This document shows positions 9,063-18,393 of a DNA stretch of 64,000 bases, one piece after another. The position numbers were made by a program, and so were the translations under genes. How positions within the stretch are numbered: position 1 is the first letter of the stretch; every line of letters starts with the position of its first letter. Origin of the DNA: an uncultured Eubacteriales bacterium (GTDB lineage Bacteria; Bacillota; Clostridia; Lachnospirales; Lachnospiraceae); the NCBI GenBank assembly GCA_900318615.1, contig ONLK01000017.1:1-64000 (forward strand), given 5' to 3'. The notes beneath the pieces are model-generated. The model was not told the DNA's origin. It made no database searches and was given only the letters and a program-made list of their open reading frames with translations.

Positions 9063-9617
9063 ATGAAATTAATGATTGCCTCTGATATACACGGTTCCGC
9101 GCTTTACTGCCGACGGATGCTGGAAGCGCTGGACCGGGAACAGGCAGGCCGCCTGCTGCTGCTGGGGGATCTTCTGTACCACGGTCCCCGCAATGATCTT
9201 CCTGAAGAATATGCTCCGAAGGAGGTCATTGCTATGCTCAATCCGCTCCGGCAGAGAATTTTCTGTGTCCGGGGGAACTGTGACGGCGAGGTAGACCAGA
9301 TGGTGCTTGAATTTCCGATCATGGCTGAATACTGTCTCCTGGCTGCCGGAAACCGGATCATTTTTGTTACACACGGTCATCATTTCAACACCAAAACACC
9401 GCCCATGCTGATGCCGGGAGATATCCTGCTTCACGGGCACACGCACATTCCTTCGTGGGAGAAATTCGGGGATCATAATCTGTATCTCAATCCGGGGTCC
9501 GTATCGATTCCCAAGAAAGAAAGCCCCCACGGCTATATGACTTTCGAAGATAACCGTTTTGCCTGGAAGGATCTTGACGGAGCTGTCTATCACACGCTGA
9601 ACCTGGAAGACCAGTGA
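9063..9617 (+). CDS. yfcE: YfcE-type metallophosphodiesterase
   Basis: The 184-residue protein shows the calcineurin-like phosphoesterase motifs in order: ASDIHGS (8-14), LLGDLLYHGPRN (33-44), GNCD (about 75), FVTHGHHF (about 102-109) and HGHTHIP (about 125-131). YfcE hydrolyses model phosphodiesters in vitro, and its natural substrate is unknown. An AAAGGA site precedes the ATG. The next gene begins about 30 bases after its stop on the same strand, so the pair is probably co-transcribed. Confidence 0.92.
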   Translation: MKLMIASDIHGSALYCRRMLEALDREQAGRLLLLGDLLYHGPRNDLPEEYAPKEVIAMLNPLRQRIFCVRGNCDGEVDQMVLEFPIMAEYCLLAAGNRIIFVTHGHHFNTKTPPMLMPGDILLHGHTHIPSWEKFGDHNLYLNPGSVSIPKKESPHGYMTFEDNRFAWKDLDGAVYHTLNLEDQ

Positions 9618-9646
9618 CACATAGCTGCACCGGAAAGGAGTATGTT

Positions 9647-10201
9647 TTGAAAAAACTGGCTGTATTTATCCCCGGCATCGGATACACGGTTGATCGTCCG
9701 CTTCTGTACTACTCCGGAAAACTGTCCGCCCAGATGGGCTATGAGCTCAAACGTCTTATCTTTACGGGTTTCCCGAAAAAAGTGATTGGTGATTCCGGAC
9801 GGATGTATGAATCTTTTTTAATTGCCTCCCGGCTGATGGAGGAACAGATGCAGGATATTCATCCGGAGGACTGGGACCGGATTGTTTTTATATCCAAAAG
9901 CATCGGCACGATTGTGGCTTCAGACTATCAAAAGAATCACGGCATTGAGGGGGATAACGTCTATTTCACCCCCGTCGCGGATACCTTCCGTTTTATCCGC
10001 GATGCCTCCGGAATCGCATTTCATGGTACCAATGATCCTTGGACAGCCGATGTGTCCGTGGAAGACCTGTGTCATAAGCATCATATTCCCTGCACCCTGC
10101 TTTCGAACGCTGACCATTCACTCGAAACCGGAGATGTATGGACGGATATGGATGCCCTGTCCAAAATCATGAGGCAGGTCCAGTCGTACCTGGCCGGCTG
10201 A
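9647..10201 (+). CDS. Small alpha/beta-hydrolase-like protein
   Basis: About 184 residues. The strand-turn FIPGIGY at the start resembles an oxyanion loop, ISKSIGT (near residue 88) is a nucleophile-elbow-like motif, GTNDPW is at the position of the acid residue, and NADHSLE supplies the likely catalytic histidine. This suggests an alpha/beta hydrolase, substrate unknown. I chose the TTG at 9647, six bases behind GGAAAGGAG. An alternative GTG at 9614 would overlap the yfcE stop. Confidence 0.7.
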   Translation: MKKLAVFIPGIGYTVDRPLLYYSGKLSAQMGYELKRLIFTGFPKKVIGDSGRMYESFLIASRLMEEQMQDIHPEDWDRIVFISKSIGTIVASDYQKNHGIEGDNVYFTPVADTFRFIRDASGIAFHGTNDPWTADVSVEDLCHKHHIPCTLLSNADHSLETGDVWTDMDALSKIMRQVQSYLAG

Positions 10202-10252
10202 AGGGGCAATACGGGAGCCGCCTGCATCTTCCGTATTTCCTGGCGGCGGAAC

Positions 10253-10846
10253 TTATTTCCTGTCCTGCACTGTGCTTTCTGTATCCGCATGTGCATCCCG
10301 GACCGGTTCCTTATCCCGTACTTTAATCTCCATGCCTCCTACGATTACGTCGGAAAGTTTTCCGAACAGAATTCCGAGCAGGACCCCCGCCATGACATCG
10401 GTCGGATAATGTACATACAGATACAACCGGGAGAATGCGATCAGCGCCGCCAGGATGAATGACGGCAGCCACAATTTGTTCTTGTCCTTTCTTCGCCGAT
10501 AGAACAGCGCGGATGCTGCCGCAAACGAAGCACCCGAATGCCCGGATGGAAATGAATAATCTGCGGGGCGTGGGATCAGCATCCGGACATTTTCATTAAT
10601 ATAACAGGGTCTTACCCTCGCAAAAACCGGTTTGACTGCTGCATTGCATAATGCTTCCATGGCAACAGCCAGTGCAACCGTCCAGCCCAGTCTTCTTGTC
10701 TTCGGAATAATCACCAGAATCAGGATCAGGATAATCCAGATCAGCCCGGCATTTCCAAGGCGCGTAAAGAAGGTCATCAGATCGTCCATAAAATCGGATT
10801 TAAAATTTTCCTGAATATAATTAAGAATTGGAAAATCGAAACTCAA
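10253..10846 (-). CDS. PAP2-family membrane phosphatase
   Basis: The 197-residue membrane protein has all three PAP2 motifs: KPVFARVRP (about 72-80), SFPSGHSG (about 98-105) and SRLYLYVHYPTD (about 139-150), set between hydrophobic helices. Members dephosphorylate phosphatidylglycerol phosphate, undecaprenyl pyrophosphate or similar lipids; which one applies here cannot be told. The start is a TTG behind AAGGAG with 8-base spacing. The C-terminal 25 residues are charged and hydrophilic, beyond the usual end. Confidence 0.88.
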   Translation of the reverse strand: MSFDFPILNYIQENFKSDFMDDLMTFFTRLGNAGLIWIILILILVIIPKTRRLGWTVALAVAMEALCNAAVKPVFARVRPCYINENVRMLIPRPADYSFPSGHSGASFAAASALFYRRRKDKNKLWLPSFILAALIAFSRLYLYVHYPTDVMAGVLLGILFGKLSDVIVGGMEIKVRDKEPVRDAHADTESTVQDRK

Positions 10847-10943
10847 TGGGTAATCTCCTTATCCGTTCGTTATTTCAACCTGTTTATACATCCAATGCAT
10901 GCGTATTTCATGATATGAGTGTCAAAAGTACCTTTTGCATTCG

Positions 10944-12836
10944 TTACAGAATAACTTCCTCCCCTGCCTTTTCCGGAATGAAGGGAACGTACAGATAGCT
11001 TTCGTATCTGCCGCCGGCATAAATCGCCTGATAACCGTGGTTTATGTCTTTCGGAAGCTGAGCTGTTTTTGCATCGTCCGAGACCTCGCGGGAATGTCCC
11101 CCCAATGCCACCATTTTTGTCTTCTGATCCGGCATATACGTGTAGGTTTCGGCCGGCACGGAAATTCTGGCATTTCCGAATGCGGAAGCATAAGCCTGGC
11201 TGCCCGGATCCGGTGATTTGTAGGCGCCGACCGTCAGCTGCAGAATCTCGCCCTTACCGAACACAAGTCCGATCGGGGGCAGCAGAATGTCCACCGGAGT
11301 TATCTCCCCAAACCCGACTTTCTGTTCCCGAAGGAAACTCAAATGCGGATTGATATCATTGTCTTTTTCTGTTTCGTCCAGCTCCCGCAGGGACACGCGA
11401 AGATATCCGCAGGAAGCCGGGTCCCCGGAATTTGTTTTCCCCTTGTAACGCATACCCAGACCGTTCAGCTTTTCAACGCGCACAAACAAATCCATATCCT
11501 CCGCAGCCAGCGCACAAACCCACAGATGCAGTTTCAGGGTTCCGACAATCTCCGAGCGTTCCGGCAGACGATAGCGATACGTTATGAAATTCTTTTTGCT
11601 GCCTGAATCGTAAACATCACATCCGGCAGTTACGCACGGCATTGAATCAAGTGCACCCTTTTCCGGGTTCAGATACAGTTTCTTGTACTGGGTTCTTTTC
11701 AGCGGATATTCTTTCTCCGGCCGATTAATCACATCATGTCCGCCCGGATCAAGCACGGACAGCCGCACCCGGGCCGTCTTCTGCCAGCTGTTGTTTTCTC
11801 CCTTGAGATAATGGTCAAAGAACCGGCAAAGATCTCTCACATTCGCCGGATGATAATAATCCTCAACAACATTGGTCGTATAAATACGAAGCCATTTTTC
11901 TTCCGATGCTATTTTTCTCCACGCCTCGAAGGTTCCGTAGGAATGTATGGAATTTGTATATCCGGCTGTCAGATAAGCCGGAATGGAAATCTGATGGAGT
12001 TCTGCTGCCTTGTCTCCCCAGTACTCATCTCTGAGGGGCCGCTCCAGCAAAGCGGTGATGACATCCTCAATACCTCCGTTCTCCGAAGATGAAAGGCAGT
12101 TTGAAACAGCTGCTATATATTCTGTCTGAGGAATCCCCCCGCGCGCCATGGCATCGCGATATACATCTGTCAGTCCCTCCCAGGGCGCAATGGCCGCAAG
12201 GTGCTCCGGTTTCTGCGCCGCAGCAAAATACTGTGCTGCCGCCAGCCATCCGCAGCCGGACATTCCCACTTTGCCGCTGCACCATGCCTGGGAAGCGGTC
12301 CATTCGATGACTTCCCGGGCATCTCGTCCATACTGGCTTCCGTAGAACAAAATTGTTCCGTCTGAATTGAAAGCTCCGCGCACATCTACATTAACCACCG
12401 CATAGCCATGAGACGTCCAGTAGGCAGGGTCCGGCCCCATGAAGGTCTGAAGCATGGACGTATGATCCAGCCGTACGCCGAGTCTTCTTGGAAAATCATC
12501 CAGATTCATGCTTCCTATTTCTTTGCCGAACGGACTTTGGCAGACAATGGCCGGATACCTGCCCTCCTGTGCCGGCAGGAATATATCCGCGTAAAGAATA
12601 GTATCGTCCGAAAGCTGTATAAGAGCATTTCGAATGAACAGAATATCCGCAGGGAGCGGCATAGCCCCCTTCATACGGACGCTCCCCGCCGGAAGCGTTA
12701 TTTTTTCCTGCTTAAACCCCTGATAGCGCACGCGGTCCGCTGTCACCGGCAGGGCATCGCGCACAGGTACATCTATCTCATTCTCGTCATTCAGCCTTAA
12801 GGTCATACGGCGGCGGCTGGGAACAATCGTCTGCAT
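10944..12836 (-). CDS. CocE/NonD-family hydrolase (X-Pro dipeptidyl-peptidase-like)
   Basis: About 630 residues. The N-terminal hydrolase region contains DGTILYADIFLP, GYAVVNVDVRG, and a nucleophile elbow GMSGCGW. The C-terminal half is a beta-rich X-Pro dipeptidyl-peptidase C-terminal-like domain. The helix RFFDHYLKG is typical of the family, but the segment before it reads YTTNVVEDYYHPAN rather than the usual tryptophan-x-histidine motif, so the position of the catalytic histidine is uncertain. I chose the ATG at 12836 because AAGGAG lies eight bases upstream. The substrate could be an ester or a peptide. Confidence 0.8.
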   Translation of the reverse strand: MQTIVPSRRRMTLRLNDENEIDVPVRDALPVTADRVRYQGFKQEKITLPAGSVRMKGAMPLPADILFIRNALIQLSDDTILYADIFLPAQEGRYPAIVCQSPFGKEIGSMNLDDFPRRLGVRLDHTSMLQTFMGPDPAYWTSHGYAVVNVDVRGAFNSDGTILFYGSQYGRDAREVIEWTASQAWCSGKVGMSGCGWLAAAQYFAAAQKPEHLAAIAPWEGLTDVYRDAMARGGIPQTEYIAAVSNCLSSSENGGIEDVITALLERPLRDEYWGDKAAELHQISIPAYLTAGYTNSIHSYGTFEAWRKIASEEKWLRIYTTNVVEDYYHPANVRDLCRFFDHYLKGENNSWQKTARVRLSVLDPGGHDVINRPEKEYPLKRTQYKKLYLNPEKGALDSMPCVTAGCDVYDSGSKKNFITYRYRLPERSEIVGTLKLHLWVCALAAEDMDLFVRVEKLNGLGMRYKGKTNSGDPASCGYLRVSLRELDETEKDNDINPHLSFLREQKVGFGEITPVDILLPPIGLVFGKGEILQLTVGAYKSPDPGSQAYASAFGNARISVPAETYTYMPDQKTKMVALGGHSREVSDDAKTAQLPKDINHGYQAIYAGGRYESYLYVPFIPEKAGEEVIL

Positions 12837-12966
12837 ACTGTCAGCTCCTTCAAAAAGGCATACATCCGTCAGCTTCTTTTCTGACCACAACCTGTCATTC
12901 CTACTATACACTCGAAGTGAAAAACCCTCAACATACAAGCGAAGAAAAACAAGTGAAGTTAATTAT

Positions 12967-13088
12967 ATGATTACCGTGTCAAAAGTCCGACGCCACGCAT
13001 GCTTTCATGCGAGTGGTGGCAGGACTTATTGACACGCCCCACATGAGGCATGAAGTGGCGCGAAAGCGTCACGAGAATGCCGAATGTG
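12967..13088 (+). repeat. 122-base structured repeat, copy A
   Basis: This is the same sequence as the reverse complement of 44710-44831, with five differences by my count. It contains a long hairpin (12976-13035): GTGTCAAAAGTCC pairs with GGACTTATTGACAC with one bulge, enclosing a second stem of CCACGCATG with CATGCG-type bases. A second hairpin, GTGGCGC-GAAA-GCGTCAC (13055-13072), has a GNRA-type loop. It is non-coding and lies between two divergent genes. Function is unknown: candidates are a REP/MITE-like element or an RNA. Confidence 0.85.
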
Positions 13089-13154
13089 GCAGCGTGGTGG
13101 GAGTTGAAAATTCTGTTTTATCCCGAATTGTACTTCTATACACTGGAGGTTTAT

Positions 13155-14123
13155 ATGGTTCTGAAAATATTCCATGACATTTGCTCCTGGCTTGTCAGCT
13201 TCTGCGGATCCGTTTTTATGATTTTTGCGATTGTTTCCGCCATCATCGTACTGATTGAACGATTCCTTTACAGTGTACATAAAAAAGATCCAGCCAGCTT
13301 TGAAACCTGGAAAAATGAACCGGCCGGGACGCCTTCCCGGAGAATTGCGCTTATTACCGGTGCATCCAGCGGACTTGGCCGGAAGCTGGCACTGAATATC
13401 GATCAGAAGGAAAAGAACATCGACGAGATCTGGCTTGTTGCGCGCCGCCGGGACCGGCTGGATGCGCTGGCTTCAGCTTTAACGCATAAAACTCATGTTC
13501 TCCCGCTCGATCTTACTTCTCCGGACAGTATCGGAATCATTGAAAGCGAGCTTGAGAAATACAATGCTGAAGTCGGTGTGCTGATCAACTGTGCCGGACT
13601 TGGGAAAATCGGAAACTATCAGGCGATAACCATAGAGGAAACTGATCGGATGATGGAACTGAATGACCGCTCTGCGGTGGATGTGACCGTCACGGCACTG
13701 CCCTTTATGAAGCAGGGAGACCGGATCATTGAAATATGTTCCACAGCTGCATTCCAGCCTCTGCAGCATTTTAACGTTTATGCCGCCAGTAAGTCATTCC
13801 TGTACAATTACAGCCGCGCCCTGCGTATGGAACTGCTGCCCCGCAAGATTGCTGTGACCGCTGCCTGCCCGTACTGGATGCAGGATACGGAATTCATCCC
13901 CGTGGCACGGGATACAAAGACGGATCCGACCCATAAGAATCCGATCCGTCATTTTCCCTTCTCCTCCAGCTCAGACGATGTTGCACGTCGCATTATGCGT
14001 GCCAGCCGCCGCGGTTACGCGGTCAGTACGCCAGGCATCTTCTGTACCATACACCGCTTCTTTGCAAAACTCATGCCCCGGGAAGTCCTGATGTTCTTCT
14101 GGGAAGGTCTTCGCAGGGTTTGA
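13155..14123 (+). CDS. Membrane-anchored SDR-family oxidoreductase
   Basis: About 322 residues. An N-terminal hydrophobic helix (roughly residues 10-35) is followed by a classical short-chain dehydrogenase: LITGASSGLGR (NAD(P)-binding TGxxxGxG), NCAGLG in place of NNAG, and the catalytic YAASK with an upstream serine-threonine pair in ICSTAA. The substrate is unknown; sterol, lipid or sugar oxidation would fit a membrane anchor. I chose the ATG at 13155 five bases behind GGAGG. The longer frame from 13050 would run through the structured repeat and is unlikely. Confidence 0.85.
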   Translation: MVLKIFHDICSWLVSFCGSVFMIFAIVSAIIVLIERFLYSVHKKDPASFETWKNEPAGTPSRRIALITGASSGLGRKLALNIDQKEKNIDEIWLVARRRDRLDALASALTHKTHVLPLDLTSPDSIGIIESELEKYNAEVGVLINCAGLGKIGNYQAITIEETDRMMELNDRSAVDVTVTALPFMKQGDRIIEICSTAAFQPLQHFNVYAASKSFLYNYSRALRMELLPRKIAVTAACPYWMQDTEFIPVARDTKTDPTHKNPIRHFPFSSSSDDVARRIMRASRRGYAVSTPGIFCTIHRFFAKLMPREVLMFFWEGLRRV

Positions 14124-14178
14124 CTGCTTCCCAGGAAGACTTGTTATGTATATCCGGTCTTTCGTCCGAAATTCCGAA

Positions 14179-16710
14179 TCAGCGCACCATCATACCATCC
14201 AGGGGCTTTTCATGCCTTTTGTCCTCCAGCAGACCGGCGCAGTTTTTCCAGGAAAGGACCCGTGCCCGCATGCCCTGAACATCCAGGACCGCGCAGGCAA
14301 AGCCTTTCCGAATCAGCTGTACCGGAACATATTCGTCATATTTTTCAAAAAGCGGTACTTCATCCGGATAGAGAAGTTCCATCGGATCCAATGGCTGCTC
14401 CGCCATATTTTCCATGACATCGAAAAATGCTTTTCTGTCTGCCTTCATTGTAAACTGCATATAGTAAGGACGCGCGCTGTCCAGCCCCTTTATTCCCAGG
14501 ATCGGAGCGCATTTTATCTTCAAAAACCGTTCCAGCGCCAGAAAGGCATAGGTGCCCAGCCAGGGGAATAAAGCCCACAGGCTGCCTCCCAGGGAAATCA
14601 GCGGCTGATCCAGCATTCCCGAATGTCCCGCCATCAGCCGGGCGGAGGAAAGCCGGGCGGATGCATTCTGCATAAGATAGGGATAGCCCGTGTCCTCTGA
14701 AAGAACTTTTTTCATTCTCTCCAGAATATGGGTATTGATATCCCCCGGACACTGACCAAAGTACGCCGGCACATTGCCCTTTACCATGTGGCAGTACACA
14801 TTATGACGCTTTACGTCTACTTCTTCCACAACCCACACGTGTCCGGCGATGGCAATCTTGTCCCCCGGCGGCGGGGGTGCGACAATGGTACCCAGCTCCT
14901 GCGAATCCGCCCGCACCGTATACTCCTCATTTTCCTGGAAAACAGCATAAAACTTGAAGGAATTGATGATCCGCTCGCCGGCCAGACCGACAATCAGCCC
15001 GCCTCGCTCCGTCTGCTGGATATGGCCGATCTCAATCAGATGGCGCAGCAGAATTCTGAAATCCTCCTGGGTGACGCGGTAAAAAACCGATAGTGAAAGC
15101 ACACGCGCAGCAAGATCAGCCGGTGTCATTTCTCCTCCGCCGGCCAGTGTACTCATCGTCTGATGATACAGAAGGCTGTATGGGAGACGGTCCAGCCGCG
15201 GAGGTTCCACCCAGCGTTCCTCAAGGTACACCTGCACCAGCGCAATCGCCTGTATCAGCTTCCACGGTATATTTTCCGGCAGCATAGACCTCGGTTCCGG
15301 CGGATCCTCCCGGATCACAAACCACATTTCCGGCGGTGCTCCCCGGCGCCCGGTTCTTCCCATCCTCTGCAGAAAAGAGGATACGGTAAACGGGGCATCA
15401 ATCTGAAACGCCCGTTCCAGGCGGCCGATATCGATCCCCAGCTCCAGTGTCGATGTGGTTACAGTCGTCAGATACTGATTTTCATCCTTCATGGCTTCCT
15501 CTGCGGACAGACGATAAGAAGCGGAAAGATTTCCATGGTGAATCAAAAAACGATCCGGTTCCCTCCGGGCTTCACAGTATTGGCGAAGCGTCGTTGTAAC
15601 GGCCTCCGCCTCCTCTCTCGAATTGCAGAAGACCAGGCATTTCATGCCGCGGGTATGTTCAAAGATATACCCGATTCCCGGATCCGCCGCAAGCGGAGCC
15701 TGATCGGTTGCCGGAGAAAGAAGCGGCAGCGGCTCGTGTGAAAAGGAAGGAAGTGTTTCCCCGCTGCCATCAGGAAATGTCATCCCGGATAGATTTTTGT
15801 CCTGAGTTTTATCCGGATTTTTATCCTGAGTTTTATCCGGATCCTTATCCGGTTTTCTGTCCGCGGTACGCACGGTCTGCAGCAGTACCCCGTCAATAAT
15901 GTCCGGATCATTCTTCGGAGCGCCGGTATCCTCCCGGTCGCGATTCATTCTGACCGGATCGGATGCCTGCGGTCCCTGAATAAAAAAATGTTCCATGGAC
16001 AGGCGCCAGGTCTGTCCGCCTGAGTCAATCTGCGGGATTATTGTACCCCGGCCGGTTCCGGAAGCCAGAAATCTTCCGGCAGCTTCCAGATCTCCGATGG
16101 TAGCGGACAGTCCGACACGTCTCGGGCTGCATCCGGCCATCCGTGACAGGCGCTCCAGAAGGCACAGTGTCTGTCCGCCGCGGTCCCCTCTCATGAGGGA
16201 ATGAACCTCATCGATAACGACAAAGCGAAGATCTCCAAAGAGTTTCGGTATAAAGGCATGTTTGTGCATCATCAGCGCTTCCAGAGACTCCGGCGTTATC
16301 TGTAAAATGCCGGACGGGTTCTTCAGAAGCTTGTTTTTATGTGACTGTGCCACATCCCCATGCCAGTGCCATACGGATATGTGTGCCTCCCCGCACAGGT
16401 CGTTCAGCCGGGAAAACTGATCGTTGATCAGCGCTTTCAGCGGCCCTATATAAAGAGCCCCGACCGAACAGGGCGGATCCTCCGACAATAGCGTAAGGAT
16501 CGGGAAAAAGGCGGCTTCCGTTTTACCGGAAGCCGTACCGGAACAAAGCAGCAGATTTTCGTCGGTATTGAAGAGAACATCTGCCGCTGCTGCCTGAACA
16601 GCCCGAAGCGCTTCCCACTGATGACGATATATAAAGTCCTGCACAAAAGGTGCGTATCGATCAAAAACGTTCATTCCCTTTTCCGTTTCTCTGAAAAGCA
16701 TATCCGGCAT
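14179..16710 (-). CDS. Superfamily 2 DEAD/DEAH-box helicase, Lhr/BrxHI-like
   Basis: The 843-residue protein has helicase motifs in order: a Q-region at RHQWEALRAVQ, Walker A SGTASGKT (57-64), DEVH (167-170), SAT (202-204), and QRMGRTGRRG (448-457). A winged-helix-like and C-terminal region of Lhr type follows. Lhr-like helicases of this kind occur as BrxHI in some BREX loci. Residues 285-345 form a low-complexity insert with a DKTQDKNP repeat. It starts 10 bases after the ATPase gene. A start at Met13 (16674), directly behind AAAAGGGA, would give a more family-like N-terminus. I infer DNA translocation or unwinding as part of the TerB-ATPase-helicase module. Confidence 0.88.
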   Translation of the reverse strand: MPDMLFRETEKGMNVFDRYAPFVQDFIYRHQWEALRAVQAAAADVLFNTDENLLLCSGTASGKTEAAFFPILTLLSEDPPCSVGALYIGPLKALINDQFSRLNDLCGEAHISVWHWHGDVAQSHKNKLLKNPSGILQITPESLEALMMHKHAFIPKLFGDLRFVVIDEVHSLMRGDRGGQTLCLLERLSRMAGCSPRRVGLSATIGDLEAAGRFLASGTGRGTIIPQIDSGGQTWRLSMEHFFIQGPQASDPVRMNRDREDTGAPKNDPDIIDGVLLQTVRTADRKPDKDPDKTQDKNPDKTQDKNLSGMTFPDGSGETLPSFSHEPLPLLSPATDQAPLAADPGIGYIFEHTRGMKCLVFCNSREEAEAVTTTLRQYCEARREPDRFLIHHGNLSASYRLSAEEAMKDENQYLTTVTTSTLELGIDIGRLERAFQIDAPFTVSSFLQRMGRTGRRGAPPEMWFVIREDPPEPRSMLPENIPWKLIQAIALVQVYLEERWVEPPRLDRLPYSLLYHQTMSTLAGGGEMTPADLAARVLSLSVFYRVTQEDFRILLRHLIEIGHIQQTERGGLIVGLAGERIINSFKFYAVFQENEEYTVRADSQELGTIVAPPPPGDKIAIAGHVWVVEEVDVKRHNVYCHMVKGNVPAYFGQCPGDINTHILERMKKVLSEDTGYPYLMQNASARLSSARLMAGHSGMLDQPLISLGGSLWALFPWLGTYAFLALERFLKIKCAPILGIKGLDSARPYYMQFTMKADRKAFFDVMENMAEQPLDPMELLYPDEVPLFEKYDEYVPVQLIRKGFACAVLDVQGMRARVLSWKNCAGLLEDKRHEKPLDGMMVR

Positions 16711-16720
16711 TTCTGCCGGC

Positions 16721-18217
16721 TCAGATCTTAAATTCCGCGTAGTTTTCTTTTCGTCCTTCCTCCTTTGCCGGTACGCTGACTATTCTGTCGGAATACCGGC
16801 GGCTGAGGGCAGACGGCGCAGAAATTCTTTTTATCTCTTCTTCTTCCTTCATTCCTAATTCGTTCTTTGCATAGGAAAAACTGTCTGAATTCAGTAGTTC
16901 CTCTACGCCAACATCCGGATGCTGATAGAGGATATCCAGAAGTTCAATAAAATCGCGGATAACCTCACGGGGTGTGATATGTGAATCTGCCCCGATCCTT
17001 CCGTATTCAATACGAATGAATATAGCCAGGTCATCATCTGTCAGCTTCACCGGATAATTGTAGAGCTGGGAATGAATATCCGCCAGCCGGCCGCACAGAA
17101 CAAGCATCTCCTCCGCGGTCAGCGGTTCCAGACGGATCACCGGTCCGAACAGATCACGCATACCCTCTCTGGAAAACTTTCCCTCCTGAAGTCTGGATCT
17201 AAGTGCCTCATAGCTGTAAACGCCGCGATGCGTATCCTCAATGCACTGCGGCGTTCCGCACATTATAAATCCGAGATATTTTGCTTTTCCCTGCAGCGTG
17301 TCGTTGTACATAGTCAGAATTTTTTCGTAATTATACTGACGTGTAATGCTGTTCGGAATTTTATAAATATTTACAAGCTCATCAATCATGACGATCAGTC
17401 CGCGGTACCCTGCCTGCTTTAAAAACCAGGCGAAAAGCTTGACATATTCGTACCAGTCATCGTCGGTGATGATCATGCTGACACCCAGGCCGGCTTTTGC
17501 ATCCCGGCGGTTCACATATTCTCCCCGGAACCATTTGATTACCTTCGCCTTTGTTTCCTCATCCCCGGTTCTGCTGCTCTGATAAAACATCGTCAGCAAA
17601 TGTGCAAAATCAAATCCGTGAACCAGTTCACTCATAGAACGAATGACCGTATAGATCCTTTTTTCTACCGCTTCGGGAAACTCCGGACTGTCCGGACTCA
17701 CCCCCTGTGCTGCCGTCTCTATCTGCACATTCTGAATCCACCGGTCCAGGATCAGCGGCAGCGCGCCGCCCTCCGGGCGTGTTTTTGTTGAAAGATTTTG
17801 AATAAGTTCCCTGTACGTTGCCATTCCCTCTCCCCGGTTTCCGTGGAGACGGCGCTCCGGCGACAGATCGGCATCCATTACTGCAAATCCCCGGTCCATC
17901 ACGTAGCTGCGGATTGTCTGCAGAAGAAAACTTTTTCCACTCCCATATTTTCCGACGATGAAGCGGAAGGAAGCGCCCCCATCCGCGATAACGTCAACAT
18001 CATTCAAAAGCGCATCTATTTCATTTTTCCGGCCGACCGTAATGTAGGGAAGCCCAATTCTGGGGACCACGCCGCCCTTGAGCGACTGAATAACGGTATT
18101 GGCAATTCTCTTTGGAACTTTTCTATTCTGCCGGCTGCTATTTCCGGCGCTTTGACTGCCTGCGGATGGCTTTGCACCCGGTGCAGCCGTATTTACGCTA
18201 TGATAATAATCGGACAA
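16721..18217 (-). CDS. BrxD-like (DUF2791) P-loop ATPase
   Basis: About 498 residues. Walker A is GKYGSGKS (about 89-96) and Walker B is LIVMIDEL (about 274-281), followed by a sensor-like MCGTP segment. It matches the family named BREX-system ATP-binding (BrxC/BrxD, DUF2791), known as an accessory ATPase in BREX types that also carry an Lhr-like helicase. The first ATG would be at 18262, but the best start is TTG at 18217, six bases behind CGGAGG. The gene is followed by the helicase after 10 bases. Three tandem 16-base repeats lie upstream of the start. The role is inferred: an ATPase powering DNA processing. Confidence 0.85.
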   Translation of the reverse strand: MSDYYHSVNTAAPGAKPSAGSQSAGNSSRQNRKVPKRIANTVIQSLKGGVVPRIGLPYITVGRKNEIDALLNDVDVIADGGASFRFIVGKYGSGKSFLLQTIRSYVMDRGFAVMDADLSPERRLHGNRGEGMATYRELIQNLSTKTRPEGGALPLILDRWIQNVQIETAAQGVSPDSPEFPEAVEKRIYTVIRSMSELVHGFDFAHLLTMFYQSSRTGDEETKAKVIKWFRGEYVNRRDAKAGLGVSMIITDDDWYEYVKLFAWFLKQAGYRGLIVMIDELVNIYKIPNSITRQYNYEKILTMYNDTLQGKAKYLGFIMCGTPQCIEDTHRGVYSYEALRSRLQEGKFSREGMRDLFGPVIRLEPLTAEEMLVLCGRLADIHSQLYNYPVKLTDDDLAIFIRIEYGRIGADSHITPREVIRDFIELLDILYQHPDVGVEELLNSDSFSYAKNELGMKEEEEIKRISAPSALSRRYSDRIVSVPAKEEGRKENYAEFKI

Positions 18218-18252
18218 ATTGAACCTCCGAAAAATAAACTGCATCTTTCTGT

Positions 18253-18300
18253 CTGAAATCAATCTATTCTGAAATCAATCTGTTTTGAAATTAATCTATC
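18253..18300. repeat. Three tandem 16-base repeats before the BrxD-like gene
   Basis: Units at 18253-18268, 18269-18284 and 18285-18300 share the core CTGAAATCAATCT. The second differs from the first at one position and the third at a few. They lie 36 bases upstream of the chosen TTG start and between the TerB_C end and the ATPase gene. Such iterated short repeats often mark protein-binding sites, but that is inference. Confidence 0.75.
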
Positions 18301-18393
18301 CTGACCGCTTCCTTAAAGATGTCCTGCGAAAAGGTCGGATACGATACATCTACTATAGCACATGCCAGGGAGGTATGCAAACATATGTTCTTA

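Noticed and set aside
13050..13154. Longer N-terminus for the SDR gene
   Set aside because: The extra 35 codons translate the structured repeat and lack a ribosome binding site, whereas GGAGG precedes the ATG at 13155.
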